Assembly: GCF_037997115.1 (NCBI RefSeq)
Contig: NZ_CP150484.1
Span: 6,555,053-6,619,052, forward strand
Origin: Amycolatopsis coloradensis
GTDB lineage: Bacteria; Actinomycetota; Actinomycetes; Mycobacteriales; Pseudonocardiaceae
Reading direction: 5' to 3'
DNA: 64,000 nt
Of the stretch, positions 24,389 to 32,030 are shown piece after piece. The notes under the pieces were generated by a model. It made no database searches. It was not told the origin of the DNA and saw nothing but the letters and a program-made list of their open reading frames with translations. The translations under genes were made by a program, and so were the position numbers. Within the stretch, counting starts at the first letter, position 1. Every line of letters starts with the position of its first letter.

Positions 24389-26761
24389 GTGCGTTTCGAC
24401 CTCCTCGGCCCCTTCAACGTCGTGCACGACGGACGTCCGGTCGTGTTGCGCGGGGCGACCCAGCGAGCCGTGCTCGCCTATCTGCTGTTGCGGCACAACG
24501 AGGTCATCGCCACCAGCACGCTGCTGCAGGCGATCTGGGCGGACGAGATCCCCGCCACCGCGCGCAAGATGGTGCAGAACGCCGTTTCGGGGCTGCGCTC
24601 GACGCTGGCCCAGCGCACCGGCGCCACCGAGCAGGCGATGCTGCTCACGCACGCGCCCGGTTACCTGCTGCGCGTCGACAGCGAGCAGGTCGACGCCGCC
24701 CGGTTCCGGCGGCTCGCCGCCGAAGGGCGGACGGCGCAGGCGGCCGGGAATGTCGAGCAGGCCGTGTCGGCTTATCGTGAAGCGCTCTCGCTGTGGCGTG
24801 GCCCGGTGCTCGCCGACCTCACCGAGACCGGTGTGGTGTGGCCCGAGCTGGTCGCGCTGGAGGACCAGCGGATCGCCGTCCACGAGGACCTTTTCGGCTT
24901 GGAGCTGGACCGCGGGCACCACCACGAGGTACTCACCGATCTGCGCGGGCTGGCGGAGGCCAACCCGAACCGCGAGCGGCTCAACGCCCAGCTGATGACC
25001 GCGCTCTACCGCTGCGGCCGTCACGTGGACGCGCTCGAGGTCTACCGCGCGACGCGCGCCAGCCTCGCCGAAGGGCTCGGCCTGGAGCCGGGCAAGGAGC
25101 TGCGCGAGCTGGAACGCGCGATCCTCCAGCACGACGAAACCCTGCTCACCCGGCGGCCGGATCCGGCGCCGCGTCCCGACCCCGAGCCCGCACCGGTGGC
25201 CGAGCCACTGCCGTTCACGCCCGCACCGGTGATCGCCTTGCCCCGCACGGAGCCCGTCGAGAGCGAGCGGAAGCCGGTCGTCGCGGTCGGGGTCGCGCTC
25301 GCCACGCCGGACGACGATCCCGAAGAGGCCATGGAGGCGCAGGCTCGGTTGCGGACCGTCGTCGAGGAGGAGGCCATCGCCGCGGGCGCGCATCTGCCCG
25401 GCGAGTCGGGGCCGGTGGTGCTGGCCCTGTTCGGTCTCCCCCGGACCGGTGACGACGACGCCGTCCACGCGACCCGGACGGCGTTGCGGATCCTCGATCG
25501 CCTGGCCACCGCCGGGATCGCGACCCAGATCGGTGTCGACAGCGGGGACGTTCTCGTCGAGTTCACCGCCGCCGGGCCCGGACAGGTGGCAGGCCCCGTC
25601 CTGGACCGCTGTGTCCGCTCGGCGCTACGCGCGCCCGAAGGCCGGATCCGCGTCTCGGACGCGGTCCGCGAAGCCTCCGAGCCCGCCGTGGTGCACGAAG
25701 CATCCGAAGACTCGCCTGGCTGGTGGCACGCCGTCTCGGCCCGTCAACATCCGATCGCCGAGCCCGCCGATCCCCGCGGCTTCGTCGGCCGTGACCACGA
25801 CCGCGATCTGCTGAACCACCTTCTCGGTTTCGTCGAGCGCGGCGGGCGCCCGCATCGGGTGACCGTGTTCGGCGAGCCCGGGATCGGCAAGACACGGCTC
25901 CTCGCCGAGTTCGCCGAAACCCTCGCCGAGCAGCCCCGCATCCGCGTGCTGGACGCCGGGGCCGACGTCGCCGAGGCGTTCGCCGTCGTTCCCGGGCTGC
26001 TCCCCCAGACCGCGTCCCGGCTGCGCACCGAGGGCGGCGACGCCGCGCTTCGGGCCGCTGCCACCGAACTGACCGCCTACGGGCCGCTGGTGGTGCTGGC
26101 CGATGACCTGCACCGCGCCGACGCCGAGACCCGCGACTCCGTCGACCGGCTCGGTGAAGCGTGTGCGGGGCTGCCGGTCCTGATCGTCGCCTCCGCACGG
26201 CCCGGGCTGCTGGAAGCCGAACACGGCGAGCGATGCGGCACGACGGTGACGCTGGCCCCGCTGGCCGACGACGCCGTCGGCAAGCTGCTCGACAAGCTTC
26301 TGCCCGGTACCGCCCGGCTCATCCGCGGCAGGCAGGAGCTGATCGCCAGGATCGGCGGCAACCCCAGGTTCGCGCACGCGTACGCCGAGGAGGTACACGG
26401 CCGCACCACCCCGTTTCCGGGACTCGGCCAGGCGATGACGCCGCCGTTGGTCCGCCGGACGCTCGCCGCGCAGCTCGACAGCCTGCCCGCCGCCGAGAAG
26501 TCGCTGCTGAAGGCGGCCAGCCTCGCCGGGGACGCCTTCACCGCCGAAGACGTCGCCGCGGTCTGCGGCCGCGACACCGCCGAGATCGAGGGGACGCTGT
26601 CCCGGCTCGCGAGCCGCGCGGTGTTGCGCCGGGAGGACGACGCCGGCTACACGTTCCGCCGTGCGACCTTGCGGGAGCTGGTCTACCAGCGGATCCCGCG
26701 CGCGACCCGCACCGCGCTGCTCCGGCGCCCGGTCCCGCGCCGCGTCGAAGCGCTGGCCTGA
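24389..26761 (+). CDS. AfsR-like SARP regulator with degenerate cyclase-like and ATPase domains
   Basis: A 790-aa multidomain regulator. Residues 1-95 form the OmpR-type winged helix (VRFDLLGPFNVVHDGRPVVL), and 100-250 the BTAD. After a proline-rich linker (about 255-305) comes a nucleotide-cyclase-fold remnant (VALFGLPRTGDDDAVHATRT, about 344-363). The AAA ATPase follows, with Walker A FGEPGIGKTR (about 493-502) and Walker B LVVLADDLHRAD (about 566-577). The protein stops soon after a winged-helix segment and lacks the long TPR tail of many homologues. Start GTG 24389 with AAGGTGGTG upstream begins at the normal SARP N-terminus; ATG 24329 is an alternative. It is convergent with the PKS operon, across a 0.5-kb gap, and is a likely activator of it. 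Confidence 0.87.
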   Translation: MRFDLLGPFNVVHDGRPVVLRGATQRAVLAYLLLRHNEVIATSTLLQAIWADEIPATARKMVQNAVSGLRSTLAQRTGATEQAMLLTHAPGYLLRVDSEQVDAARFRRLAAEGRTAQAAGNVEQAVSAYREALSLWRGPVLADLTETGVVWPELVALEDQRIAVHEDLFGLELDRGHHHEVLTDLRGLAEANPNRERLNAQLMTALYRCGRHVDALEVYRATRASLAEGLGLEPGKELRELERAILQHDETLLTRRPDPAPRPDPEPAPVAEPLPFTPAPVIALPRTEPVESERKPVVAVGVALATPDDDPEEAMEAQARLRTVVEEEAIAAGAHLPGESGPVVLALFGLPRTGDDDAVHATRTALRILDRLATAGIATQIGVDSGDVLVEFTAAGPGQVAGPVLDRCVRSALRAPEGRIRVSDAVREASEPAVVHEASEDSPGWWHAVSARQHPIAEPADPRGFVGRDHDRDLLNHLLGFVERGGRPHRVTVFGEPGIGKTRLLAEFAETLAEQPRIRVLDAGADVAEAFAVVPGLLPQTASRLRTEGGDAALRAAATELTAYGPLVVLADDLHRADAETRDSVDRLGEACAGLPVLIVASARPGLLEAEHGERCGTTVTLAPLADDAVGKLLDKLLPGTARLIRGRQELIARIGGNPRFAHAYAEEVHGRTTPFPGLGQAMTPPLVRRTLAAQLDSLPAAEKSLLKAASLAGDAFTAEDVAAVCGRDTAEIEGTLSRLASRAVLRREDDAGYTFRRATLRELVYQRIPRATRTALLRRPVPRRVEALA

Positions 26762-26968
26762 CGGCTTTGTACATGAACGCCCCCTTCACCGCGCTAGGCG
26801 CCAGGGCCCCGGCAAAGTCGCACAAACGCTGGCCGGTGCCGTTCTTGGTGATTCGAGGTGGACCTCCCGAACGGGGCCGATGACAGAGGCCCTGAACGGA
26901 CGATGTCCACAAAAGACGCCAGAGGACAGATGAATGTCCGTTTGATATCTATCTGTACGGTTCTGACC

Positions 26969-27020
26969 GGGGTCGTGAGCGATAAGGACGGCTCTAACCC
27001 TCCTCATCACTCACGACCCC
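26969..27020. terminator. Long-loop hairpin in the convergent gap, likely bidirectional terminator
   Basis: GGGGTCGTGAG (26969-26979) and CTCACGACCCC (27010-27020) are a perfect 11-bp inverted repeat with a 30-nt loop. They lie between the SARP-ATPase gene (plus, ends 26761) and the PKS operon end (minus, ends 27270), a position suited to terminating both. The rest of 26,762-27,269 contains only short repeats and no supportable gene. Confidence 0.55.
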
Positions 27021-27167
27021 TTCACAAAACGCCCGAATCGGGCACGGTCACCCCGAAAGCGCCCCCGGTGGACAGTCGAGAAGTGTCAGGCCACCGTGAC
27101 GGGCCCTCCGCCAACCACTTGGGCAGCGTGAACACGACTTCGCCGGAACCCTGACCCTCAAGGTAGT

Positions 27168-27257
27168 GAAGGAGGCCTTCATGTACTTCCGGCTGTGGCG
27201 GCGACGGGGTGGTGAAGGCCTCCTTCCCTACCCTGAAGGTAGGCAAGGAGGCCTTCA
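27168..27257. repeat. Three-copy AAGGAGGCCTTCA inverted/direct repeat cluster
   Basis: AAGGAGGCCTTCA at 27169-27181, its reverse complement TGAAGGCCTCCTT at 27213-27225, and AAGGAGGCCTTCA again at 27245-27257 can form alternative 13-bp stems. They lie just downstream of the last gene of the PKS operon. Related TGAAGGGnCCCTTCACCGC elements occur at about 26,777, 31,954 and 31,986, so this looks like a dispersed intergenic hairpin family, probably acting as terminators or mRNA-stabilising ends. Confidence 0.6.
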
Positions 27258-27269
27258 CGGACCGGGGAA

Positions 27270-27974
27270 TCAGCCGGTGGGGCGCTGCATGACGTCCGAG
27301 GTGTACTTGACCGACGAAGGCTCGTGCCGCGAAGTGAACGGGCACTTCCAGTCCTCTTCGGTCATCCGTCCGGAGAAGTGCCGGGACGGCATCTGGTACT
27401 CGTAGGTGGTGAAGCTCGGGTTGACCGAGCCGTTGTTGGTCGTCTCGCGTTTGCGGATCGCGTCCTGCATCGAGAAGAACTTGTCGCCCAGCAACATGAA
27501 CTGCATCAGCGAGTTGAACGCGATCGCAGGCCGGGAGAACCTCCGGCTCGCCCGTGACGAACCCGGATGCATGCCGACGACGAAGAACGAGTGCCCGGCG
27601 ACGTGGAACCCGAAGTTCGGTTCGTCGGGGTCCGAGGTGGCGCCTTCGTCGAGGCCGTAGGTGCGGCTGTCGATGTCGTGGATCAGCTGGAGGTGGCGCC
27701 ACAGCAGGCGTTCGTACTCCTCCTCGTCGAGGATCCCGCCGGGTTCTTCGAAGGTGGACACGAACGTGCGAAAACTCTTGTCCGACAACGTGGGCCGGAT
27801 GTCGCGGGCATAGCCGAGCATGTCGCGGTAGTGGGCCCGCGCCGACTCCGGATCGCCCAGCGCCGGGTAGTGGCCGTGGACGATCGAGCCCTTCTTCAAC
27901 GCCGCACGAGCACCGAGACAGCTGAACTCCGTGGTCTGGATGAACGCTTCGAGCTCCGCTTTCGGGTCGCTCAT
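27270..27974 (-). CDS. YqcI/YcgG-family protein, GntA-like putative heme-dependent N-hydroxylase
   Basis: A 234-aa soluble protein with the YqcI/YcgG pattern: an N-terminal FSCLGARAALKKGSIVHGHY, LLWRHLQLIHDID (about 94-106), FGFHVAGHSFFVVGMHPGSS (about 126-145) with conserved histidines, and SRPAIAFNSLMQF (about 153-165). The best-known member, GntA of guanitoxin biosynthesis, uses heme to hydroxylate a guanidine nitrogen. It is the last gene of the PKS operon; the start (ATG 27974, GGAG upstream) overlaps the PPTase stop (ATGA). The context implies tailoring of the polyketide or of a nitrogen-containing starter or end group, for example N-hydroxylation of a guanidine or amine. The substrate is not in evidence within the window. 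Confidence 0.75.
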   Translation of the reverse strand: MSDPKAELEAFIQTTEFSCLGARAALKKGSIVHGHYPALGDPESARAHYRDMLGYARDIRPTLSDKSFRTFVSTFEEPGGILDEEEYERLLWRHLQLIHDIDSRTYGLDEGATSDPDEPNFGFHVAGHSFFVVGMHPGSSRASRRFSRPAIAFNSLMQFMLLGDKFFSMQDAIRKRETTNNGSVNPSFTTYEYQMPSRHFSGRMTEEDWKCPFTSRHEPSSVKYTSDVMQRPTG

Positions 27975-28729
27975 TTCACTCCGCCTTTCCGATACTCCCC
28001 GGCCGTTCGCCGCCTGCCGGGAAGCCAGTCGAAGGCACGCACGGTGACCGGGCGCACCGGGACGGCCAGCGCGGCCGCGTTGCCGGCGCCGGCGTCCAGT
28101 TCCGTGATCGTCCATTCAGGACGGTCTTCGAAGGCGACGTCGCCGCCGGTGAGGGTGAAGGAGGGCCCCGGCAGTCCGGCCAGTCCGGTGCCGTCGACCT
28201 TGAGGTAGGCCTCCTTGCAGGTCCAGTACCGGAAGAAGGTCAGCGGCTCGCGGACGGCGGCGGCCTCTTCCGGACGCAGTGTCCGCGCGGCCAGTCCGCC
28301 GTGGTCGACCTCCCGGACCTCCTCGACGTCCACGCCGACCCGGACCCCGGCCGCGACCGCGACCAGCGCCAGCGCGCCGGACCGGGACAGGCTGAATTCG
28401 ATCCCCGTCGCGCCTGCCAGTGCCGGGCGGTCGCCGTCGCGGGTGAACCGCAGCTCGGACGGCGGGGTGCCCGTGTACGACGCGAGGATGTCGCGCAGCG
28501 CGACATGCGCGGCCAGGAACCGGGCCCGTTCCTCGTCCACCGCGATCGCGGCGGCCCGGCGCAGCTCGTCTTCGGAGAGCGCGCCGAGCAGACCGTAGGC
28601 CTCGGACGAGCCCGGGGCGAGCACCCGCGCGAGGGCGATCCGCCACACGTGCACGTCCCGGCCGGGGCTGAGCCGTTCGCCCAGCGCGCCCGAGGGCTGT
28701 TTCCACGCCGGGAACCACTGCGTGGTCAT
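27971..28729 (-). CDS. Sfp-type 4'-phosphopantetheinyl transferase
   Basis: A 252-aa enzyme with the Sfp-type signature: VGVDVEEV (about 135-142, Mg-binding Asp and Glu) and the downstream FRYWTCKEAYLKVDGTGL (about 170-187, the WxxKEA motif). It transfers phosphopantetheine from CoA to conserved serines of the PKS ACP domains and the discrete ACP, turning them into holo forms. Start ATG 28729 overlaps the thioesterase stop, and the gene itself overlaps the GntA-like gene. Its presence in the operon indicates a dedicated activator for this PKS. Confidence 0.9.
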   Translation of the reverse strand: MTTQWFPAWKQPSGALGERLSPGRDVHVWRIALARVLAPGSSEAYGLLGALSEDELRRAAAIAVDEERARFLAAHVALRDILASYTGTPPSELRFTRDGDRPALAGATGIEFSLSRSGALALVAVAAGVRVGVDVEEVREVDHGGLAARTLRPEEAAAVREPLTFFRYWTCKEAYLKVDGTGLAGLPGPSFTLTGGDVAFEDRPEWTITELDAGAGNAAALAVPVRPVTVRAFDWLPGRRRTAGEYRKGGVK

Positions 28730-29472
28730 CGGCCCAGTTTCCGGTGGATCACGTCCAGCAGCGCCGCCCTGTGCTGCTCGAGATAGAAGTGCCCGCCCGG
28801 GTAGGTCACCATCGTCGAGTCGGTGGCGAGTTCGAGCCACGCCGCCAGTTCGTCCAGATCGGCCCGCGGATCGCGGTCGCCGCCGAACACGGTCAGCGGC
28901 ACCGGCAACGGTTCCCCCGGGACATGCCGGTAGGTCTCGTTGACCGCCAGATCGGCCCGCATCAGCGGCAGGAACATCGCCAGCAGTTCGCGCTCGCGGC
29001 GCAGGACGTCCGGCAGACCGCCGAGGGCGTGCAGTTCGGCGGCGAGCCGCTCGTCGGGCAAAGCCCGCAGCTGGAGCCGGGTGTCGGGCAGCTGCGGGGC
29101 CGCCCGCCCTGACACGAACAGATGCTTCGGCAGCGTGGCCCCGCGCTCCGCGAGCCTGCGGGTGAGCAGGTACGCGGTCAGGGCGCCGACACTGTGCCCG
29201 AAGAACGCGAAGTCACCGGTGAGCGCGTCCCCGAGCCCCTCGATCGCCGCCTCGACAAGGCTTTCGACGTCTTCGTGCGGTGTCTCGCGACCGCGTTCGG
29301 CACGGCCGGGCAACTGGACCGGCAGGACGACCAGCCTTTCGCCCGCCGCGAGGACCCATTCCCGGTAGACCGCCGCGCTCGCTCCGGCGTGCGGGAAACA
29401 GAACAGCTTGGCCGCCTCGGCAGGCGGGATCCCGCCGGGCAGCCAGGGACATGCCGTGCTCGGAGCGGTCAT
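28726..29472 (-). CDS. Type II thioesterase (editing alpha/beta hydrolase)
   Basis: A 248-aa alpha/beta hydrolase of the TEII family. N-terminal KLFCFPHAGASAAVYREW (about 22-39) is typical; the nucleophile elbow is FFGHSVGALTAYLL (about 93-106), and the catalytic His is in GGHFYLEQH (about 227-235) with an Asp before it (GGDRDPRADLD). TEIIs remove stalled or aberrant acyl groups from carrier proteins. Because none of the PKS proteins seen here ends with a TE domain, this enzyme could also take part in product release, but TEIIs usually edit. ATG 29472 overlaps the FkbH-like stop. Confidence 0.9.
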   Translation of the reverse strand: MTAPSTACPWLPGGIPPAEAAKLFCFPHAGASAAVYREWVLAAGERLVVLPVQLPGRAERGRETPHEDVESLVEAAIEGLGDALTGDFAFFGHSVGALTAYLLTRRLAERGATLPKHLFVSGRAAPQLPDTRLQLRALPDERLAAELHALGGLPDVLRRERELLAMFLPLMRADLAVNETYRHVPGEPLPVPLTVFGGDRDPRADLDELAAWLELATDSTMVTYPGGHFYLEQHRAALLDVIHRKLGR

Positions 29473-30518
29473 CGCAGCTCCATCGTCAGATAGGGCGGCG
29501 GCGGCTGGATCGTGCTCAGATCGGACTCCAGGACGAGCCGGTCGCCGTCCCGCGAGATCTCGGTGAAGCCCGCGAACGCGTAGGTCACGTACATGACCCG
29601 GTTGCGGCCGGTCTCGACGAAGTCCGCGCGCAGTTTCGCGCCGTCTTCCTTCGCCAGTCCCATGATGTGGTTGAGCAGCACCGTGCCGACCCCGCGCGAC
29701 ATCACGCGGCACGACATCAGCATCATCCGCAGATGCCAGGCCGGCGCGCCGCGTTCGGCCAGCGCCAGGCCGATCTTGCCGTAGCCGCCGTACTTGTCGG
29801 AAAGGGAGGCTACGAGCAGGACGTGGTCGGGCGAGGTGCGCAGCTCGTCCAGCTCGTCGTAGGAGTAGGTCCGGCCGGTGGAGTTGAGCTGGTTGGTGCG
29901 GACGGTCAGTTCCTCGGCCCGCTGCAGGTCCTCCCGCTGGGCACGCGCGATCGTGAACTTCATGTCCAAAGTGGACAAAAACTCCTCGCTGGTGCCCTCG
30001 TGGTCCTGTTCGACCTGCTCCCGCACGGCGGCAGCGCGGTAGAGTTCGCGGCGCACCCGCGACTCGTCGGTGACGAACTTCGGCCGGAACTCCTCCGACG
30101 CCAGTGCTTCCCCCAGCTTCGCCACGTCGACGGTCTTGACCGAAGGCAGCGCGTGCGCGACCTCGGCCAATTCGAACGGCTGGTCGTCGACGAACGCGAT
30201 CGCGTCGAGACCGATGTTCAGCGACTTCGCGATCCTTTCCACGGAACCGGATTTGGGGTTCCAGCTGATCTGCGGGTACAGGAAGTACTCGTCGAGCCCG
30301 GCCGCCTTCAGCCGCGTCATCGCCGCTTCGTGGTCGTTGCGGCTGGCCACCGAATGCAGGATGCCCAGTTCGTCGAGCCGCTTGATCTCCGCCACGACCT
30401 CCGGCCGTACGGTGACCTCGCCGTCTTCCAGCAGCGTGCCGTCCCACAGCGTGTTGTCGAGATCCCACACCACGCATTTGATCCGGCCCCGTTTGGGTTT
30501 CTCCAGCACCTCGGTCAT
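29469..30518 (-). CDS. FkbH-like glyceryl-ACP synthase/phosphatase
   Basis: A 349-aa HAD-superfamily protein. The DxDxT nucleophile motif is VVWDLDNTLWDGTLL (about 16-30), DDQPFELAEV (about 111-120) supplies the metal-binding aspartates, and the C-terminal GNAT-like region (KYGGYGKIGLALAERG, about 242-257) is typical of the family. FkbH-type enzymes take D-1,3-bisphosphoglycerate, dephosphorylate it and load a glyceryl unit on a discrete ACP. With the adjacent dehydrogenases and ACP this begins the path to hydroxymalonyl-ACP. Gene order is that of ansamitocin asm13-16. Start ATG 30518 overlaps the acyl-CoA dehydrogenase stop. Confidence 0.9.
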   Translation of the reverse strand: MTEVLEKPKRGRIKCVVWDLDNTLWDGTLLEDGEVTVRPEVVAEIKRLDELGILHSVASRNDHEAAMTRLKAAGLDEYFLYPQISWNPKSGSVERIAKSLNIGLDAIAFVDDQPFELAEVAHALPSVKTVDVAKLGEALASEEFRPKFVTDESRVRRELYRAAAVREQVEQDHEGTSEEFLSTLDMKFTIARAQREDLQRAEELTVRTNQLNSTGRTYSYDELDELRTSPDHVLLVASLSDKYGGYGKIGLALAERGAPAWHLRMMLMSCRVMSRGVGTVLLNHIMGLAKEDGAKLRADFVETGRNRVMYVTYAFAGFTEISRDGDRLVLESDLSTIQPPPPYLTMELR

Positions 30519-31654
30519 CCCGGCACCTCCCGATACGCCTCGTCCGCGATGGTCAGCTCCTGGATCTGGGTGCTGCCCTCGATGATTTCCATGACCTTCG
30601 CGTCGCGGTACAAGCGCGCCACCGGGTAGTCGGGGCCGCAGCCGTTCGCGCCGTGGATCTGGACCGCGTCCGAAGCCGCCTTGGCCGCGGCCGTGGACGC
30701 GAAGTACTTGGCCACCCAGGTCGCCATGATGGTCGCCGGATCGCCCGCGTCCTTGAGCCGCCCGGCCTTCTCGCACAGCAGGCGCGCGGCGTCGCGCGCG
30801 GTGACCATCTCGCTGATCTTGGCGCGGATCTGCGGCAGATCCCGCAGCAGCCCGCCGCCCGCGGACCGCACCGACGTGTAGGCGGCCGACGCGGCGAGCG
30901 CCGCCCGCACGATCCCGACCGAACCGCACGCCACGCTGTAGCGCCCGAGGTCGAGCGCGCCGGTCATCACCGTGCCCGCGGCCCAGCCCGGCGGACCGAC
31001 CAGCGCGGACGGGTCGAGCCGGACGTCGTCGAACTCGATGGTCGCCAGCATGCTCGCCGTGGTGCCGAGCATGTGCCGGACCGGGGTCACCCGGACCCCC
31101 GGATGATCCGAGGGCACCAGGAACGCGCTCATCCCGGTGGCCGTGCCGGCGAACACCAGCAGCAGCCCGGCGACCTGGCCGCCGGTGATCCAGGTCTTGC
31201 GCCCCCGCAAAGTCCAGACGCCGTTCTCGGCGACGGCCACGGTGCCCGCGGCCGTCGAGTCGCTACCGCTGAAATCCGGCTCGGTCAGGCAGAACGCGCC
31301 CAGCGTCGCGCCGTCGGACAGGACGGGCAGCCAGCGCTCGCGCTGCTCATCGTCGCCCCAGCGTTGTACCGTCGCGGTCACCATCGTGTGCACGGTGAGC
31401 AGGCTCCGCAGCGAAGAACAGCCGCGGCCCGCCTCCTCGTGCAGCCGCCCGAGGGTGACCATGTCCAGCCCGGCGCCGCCGGCTTCGACGGGGAGGAACG
31501 GGGCCCACAGTCCCAGCGCCCCCACCCGCCTCAGCACCTCCGGGGGGATGTGCTCGGCCCGGTCCCACGCGTCCGCGTGCGGGCCGACCTCCTCGTCGAC
31601 GAAACGCCCGATCACCTCGACCGCGGGCGTTTCGGGCCGTGTCCTCGCCCTCAC
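30515..31654 (-). CDS. Acyl-CoA dehydrogenase-like enzyme of hydroxymalonyl-ACP formation (FkbI/Asm15 type)
   Basis: A 379-aa flavoprotein of the acyl-CoA dehydrogenase family: CLTEPDFSGSDSTAAGTV (about 120-137) at the FAD site, RKTWITGG (about 151-158), and EIIEGSTQIQELTIADE (about 357-373) with the probable base. In FkbI/Asm15 systems it oxidises the aldehyde-level 2-hydroxy-3-oxopropionyl-ACP to hydroxymalonyl-ACP, or an equivalent step. Start GTG 31654 has GGGAGAACGAC upstream. It lies 13 nt after the discrete ACP gene and overlaps fkbH, so it is unlikely to act in general fatty-acid oxidation. Confidence 0.87.
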   Translation of the reverse strand: MRARTRPETPAVEVIGRFVDEEVGPHADAWDRAEHIPPEVLRRVGALGLWAPFLPVEAGGAGLDMVTLGRLHEEAGRGCSSLRSLLTVHTMVTATVQRWGDDEQRERWLPVLSDGATLGAFCLTEPDFSGSDSTAAGTVAVAENGVWTLRGRKTWITGGQVAGLLLVFAGTATGMSAFLVPSDHPGVRVTPVRHMLGTTASMLATIEFDDVRLDPSALVGPPGWAAGTVMTGALDLGRYSVACGSVGIVRAALAASAAYTSVRSAGGGLLRDLPQIRAKISEMVTARDAARLLCEKAGRLKDAGDPATIMATWVAKYFASTAAAKAASDAVQIHGANGCGPDYPVARLYRDAKVMEIIEGSTQIQELTIADEAYREVPG

Positions 31655-31667
31655 GTCGTTCTCCCGT

Positions 31668-31919
31668 TCAGTGCGCGGCCGCGGCGGTGCGCCGCTCGAC
31701 CAGTTCGGTCATCCGCGTGACGGTGCGGAAGTTGTCCAGCTTCAGTTCCTCGTTGGGGATCCGGGTGGCGAACGCCTTCTCGATGAACATGACCAGCTCC
31801 ATCGCGAACAGGGAGTTCACGAAACCCAGCGCGAAGATGTCCTGTTCGTCGGTGAACGACAGGCTGGGGAACTTCGCGCCGATGAAGCCGCGGATCTCGC
31901 CGCGGACGTCCTGCGACAT
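31668..31919 (-). CDS. Discrete acyl carrier protein for glycerate-derived extender unit
   Basis: An 83-aa ACP. The phosphopantetheine attachment site is the serine in DIFALGFVNSLFAMELVMFI (about 27-46); the GFVNSLFA form is characteristic of FkbJ/Asm14-type carrier proteins that hold glyceryl, hydroxymalonyl and methoxymalonyl groups. It carries the three-carbon unit while it is oxidised by the neighbouring enzymes, then donates it to a PKS acyltransferase. GAGAGAGG precedes ATG 31919. A 106-bp gap with strong hairpins separates it from the upstream dehydrogenase gene, unlike the overlapping junctions elsewhere in the operon. Confidence 0.92.
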   Translation of the reverse strand: MSQDVRGEIRGFIGAKFPSLSFTDEQDIFALGFVNSLFAMELVMFIEKAFATRIPNEELKLDNFRTVTRMTELVERRTAAAAH

Positions 31920-31951
31920 GGTGGATGCCTCTCTCGTGAAGGAAGATGGGG

Positions 31952-32030
31952 GCTGAAGGGGCCCTTCACCGCATGCGATGCGACGAAAGCGCCCTTCACC
32001 GCGTGAGACGAGGGGAAAGTCCCCTTCAGC
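31952..32030 (-). promoter_or_regulatory. Intra-operon inverted repeats between dehydrogenase and ACP genes
   Basis: GCTGAAGGGG (31952-31961) and CCCCTTCAGC (32021-32030) form a perfect 10-bp stem that includes the dehydrogenase stop codon. Inside, TGAAGGGGCCCTTCA (31954-31968) is a perfect 15-bp palindrome, and a second related CGCCCTTCACCGCG lies at 31990-32003. In mRNA this could attenuate or process the operon transcript, allowing the ACP and following genes to be expressed at a different level from the PKS genes. Confidence 0.5.

Noticed and set aside
26858-27154. 98-aa plus-strand frame in the convergent gap
   Set aside because: It runs through the 11-bp-stem hairpin and short repeats, lacks a ribosome-binding site and shows no recognisable features.
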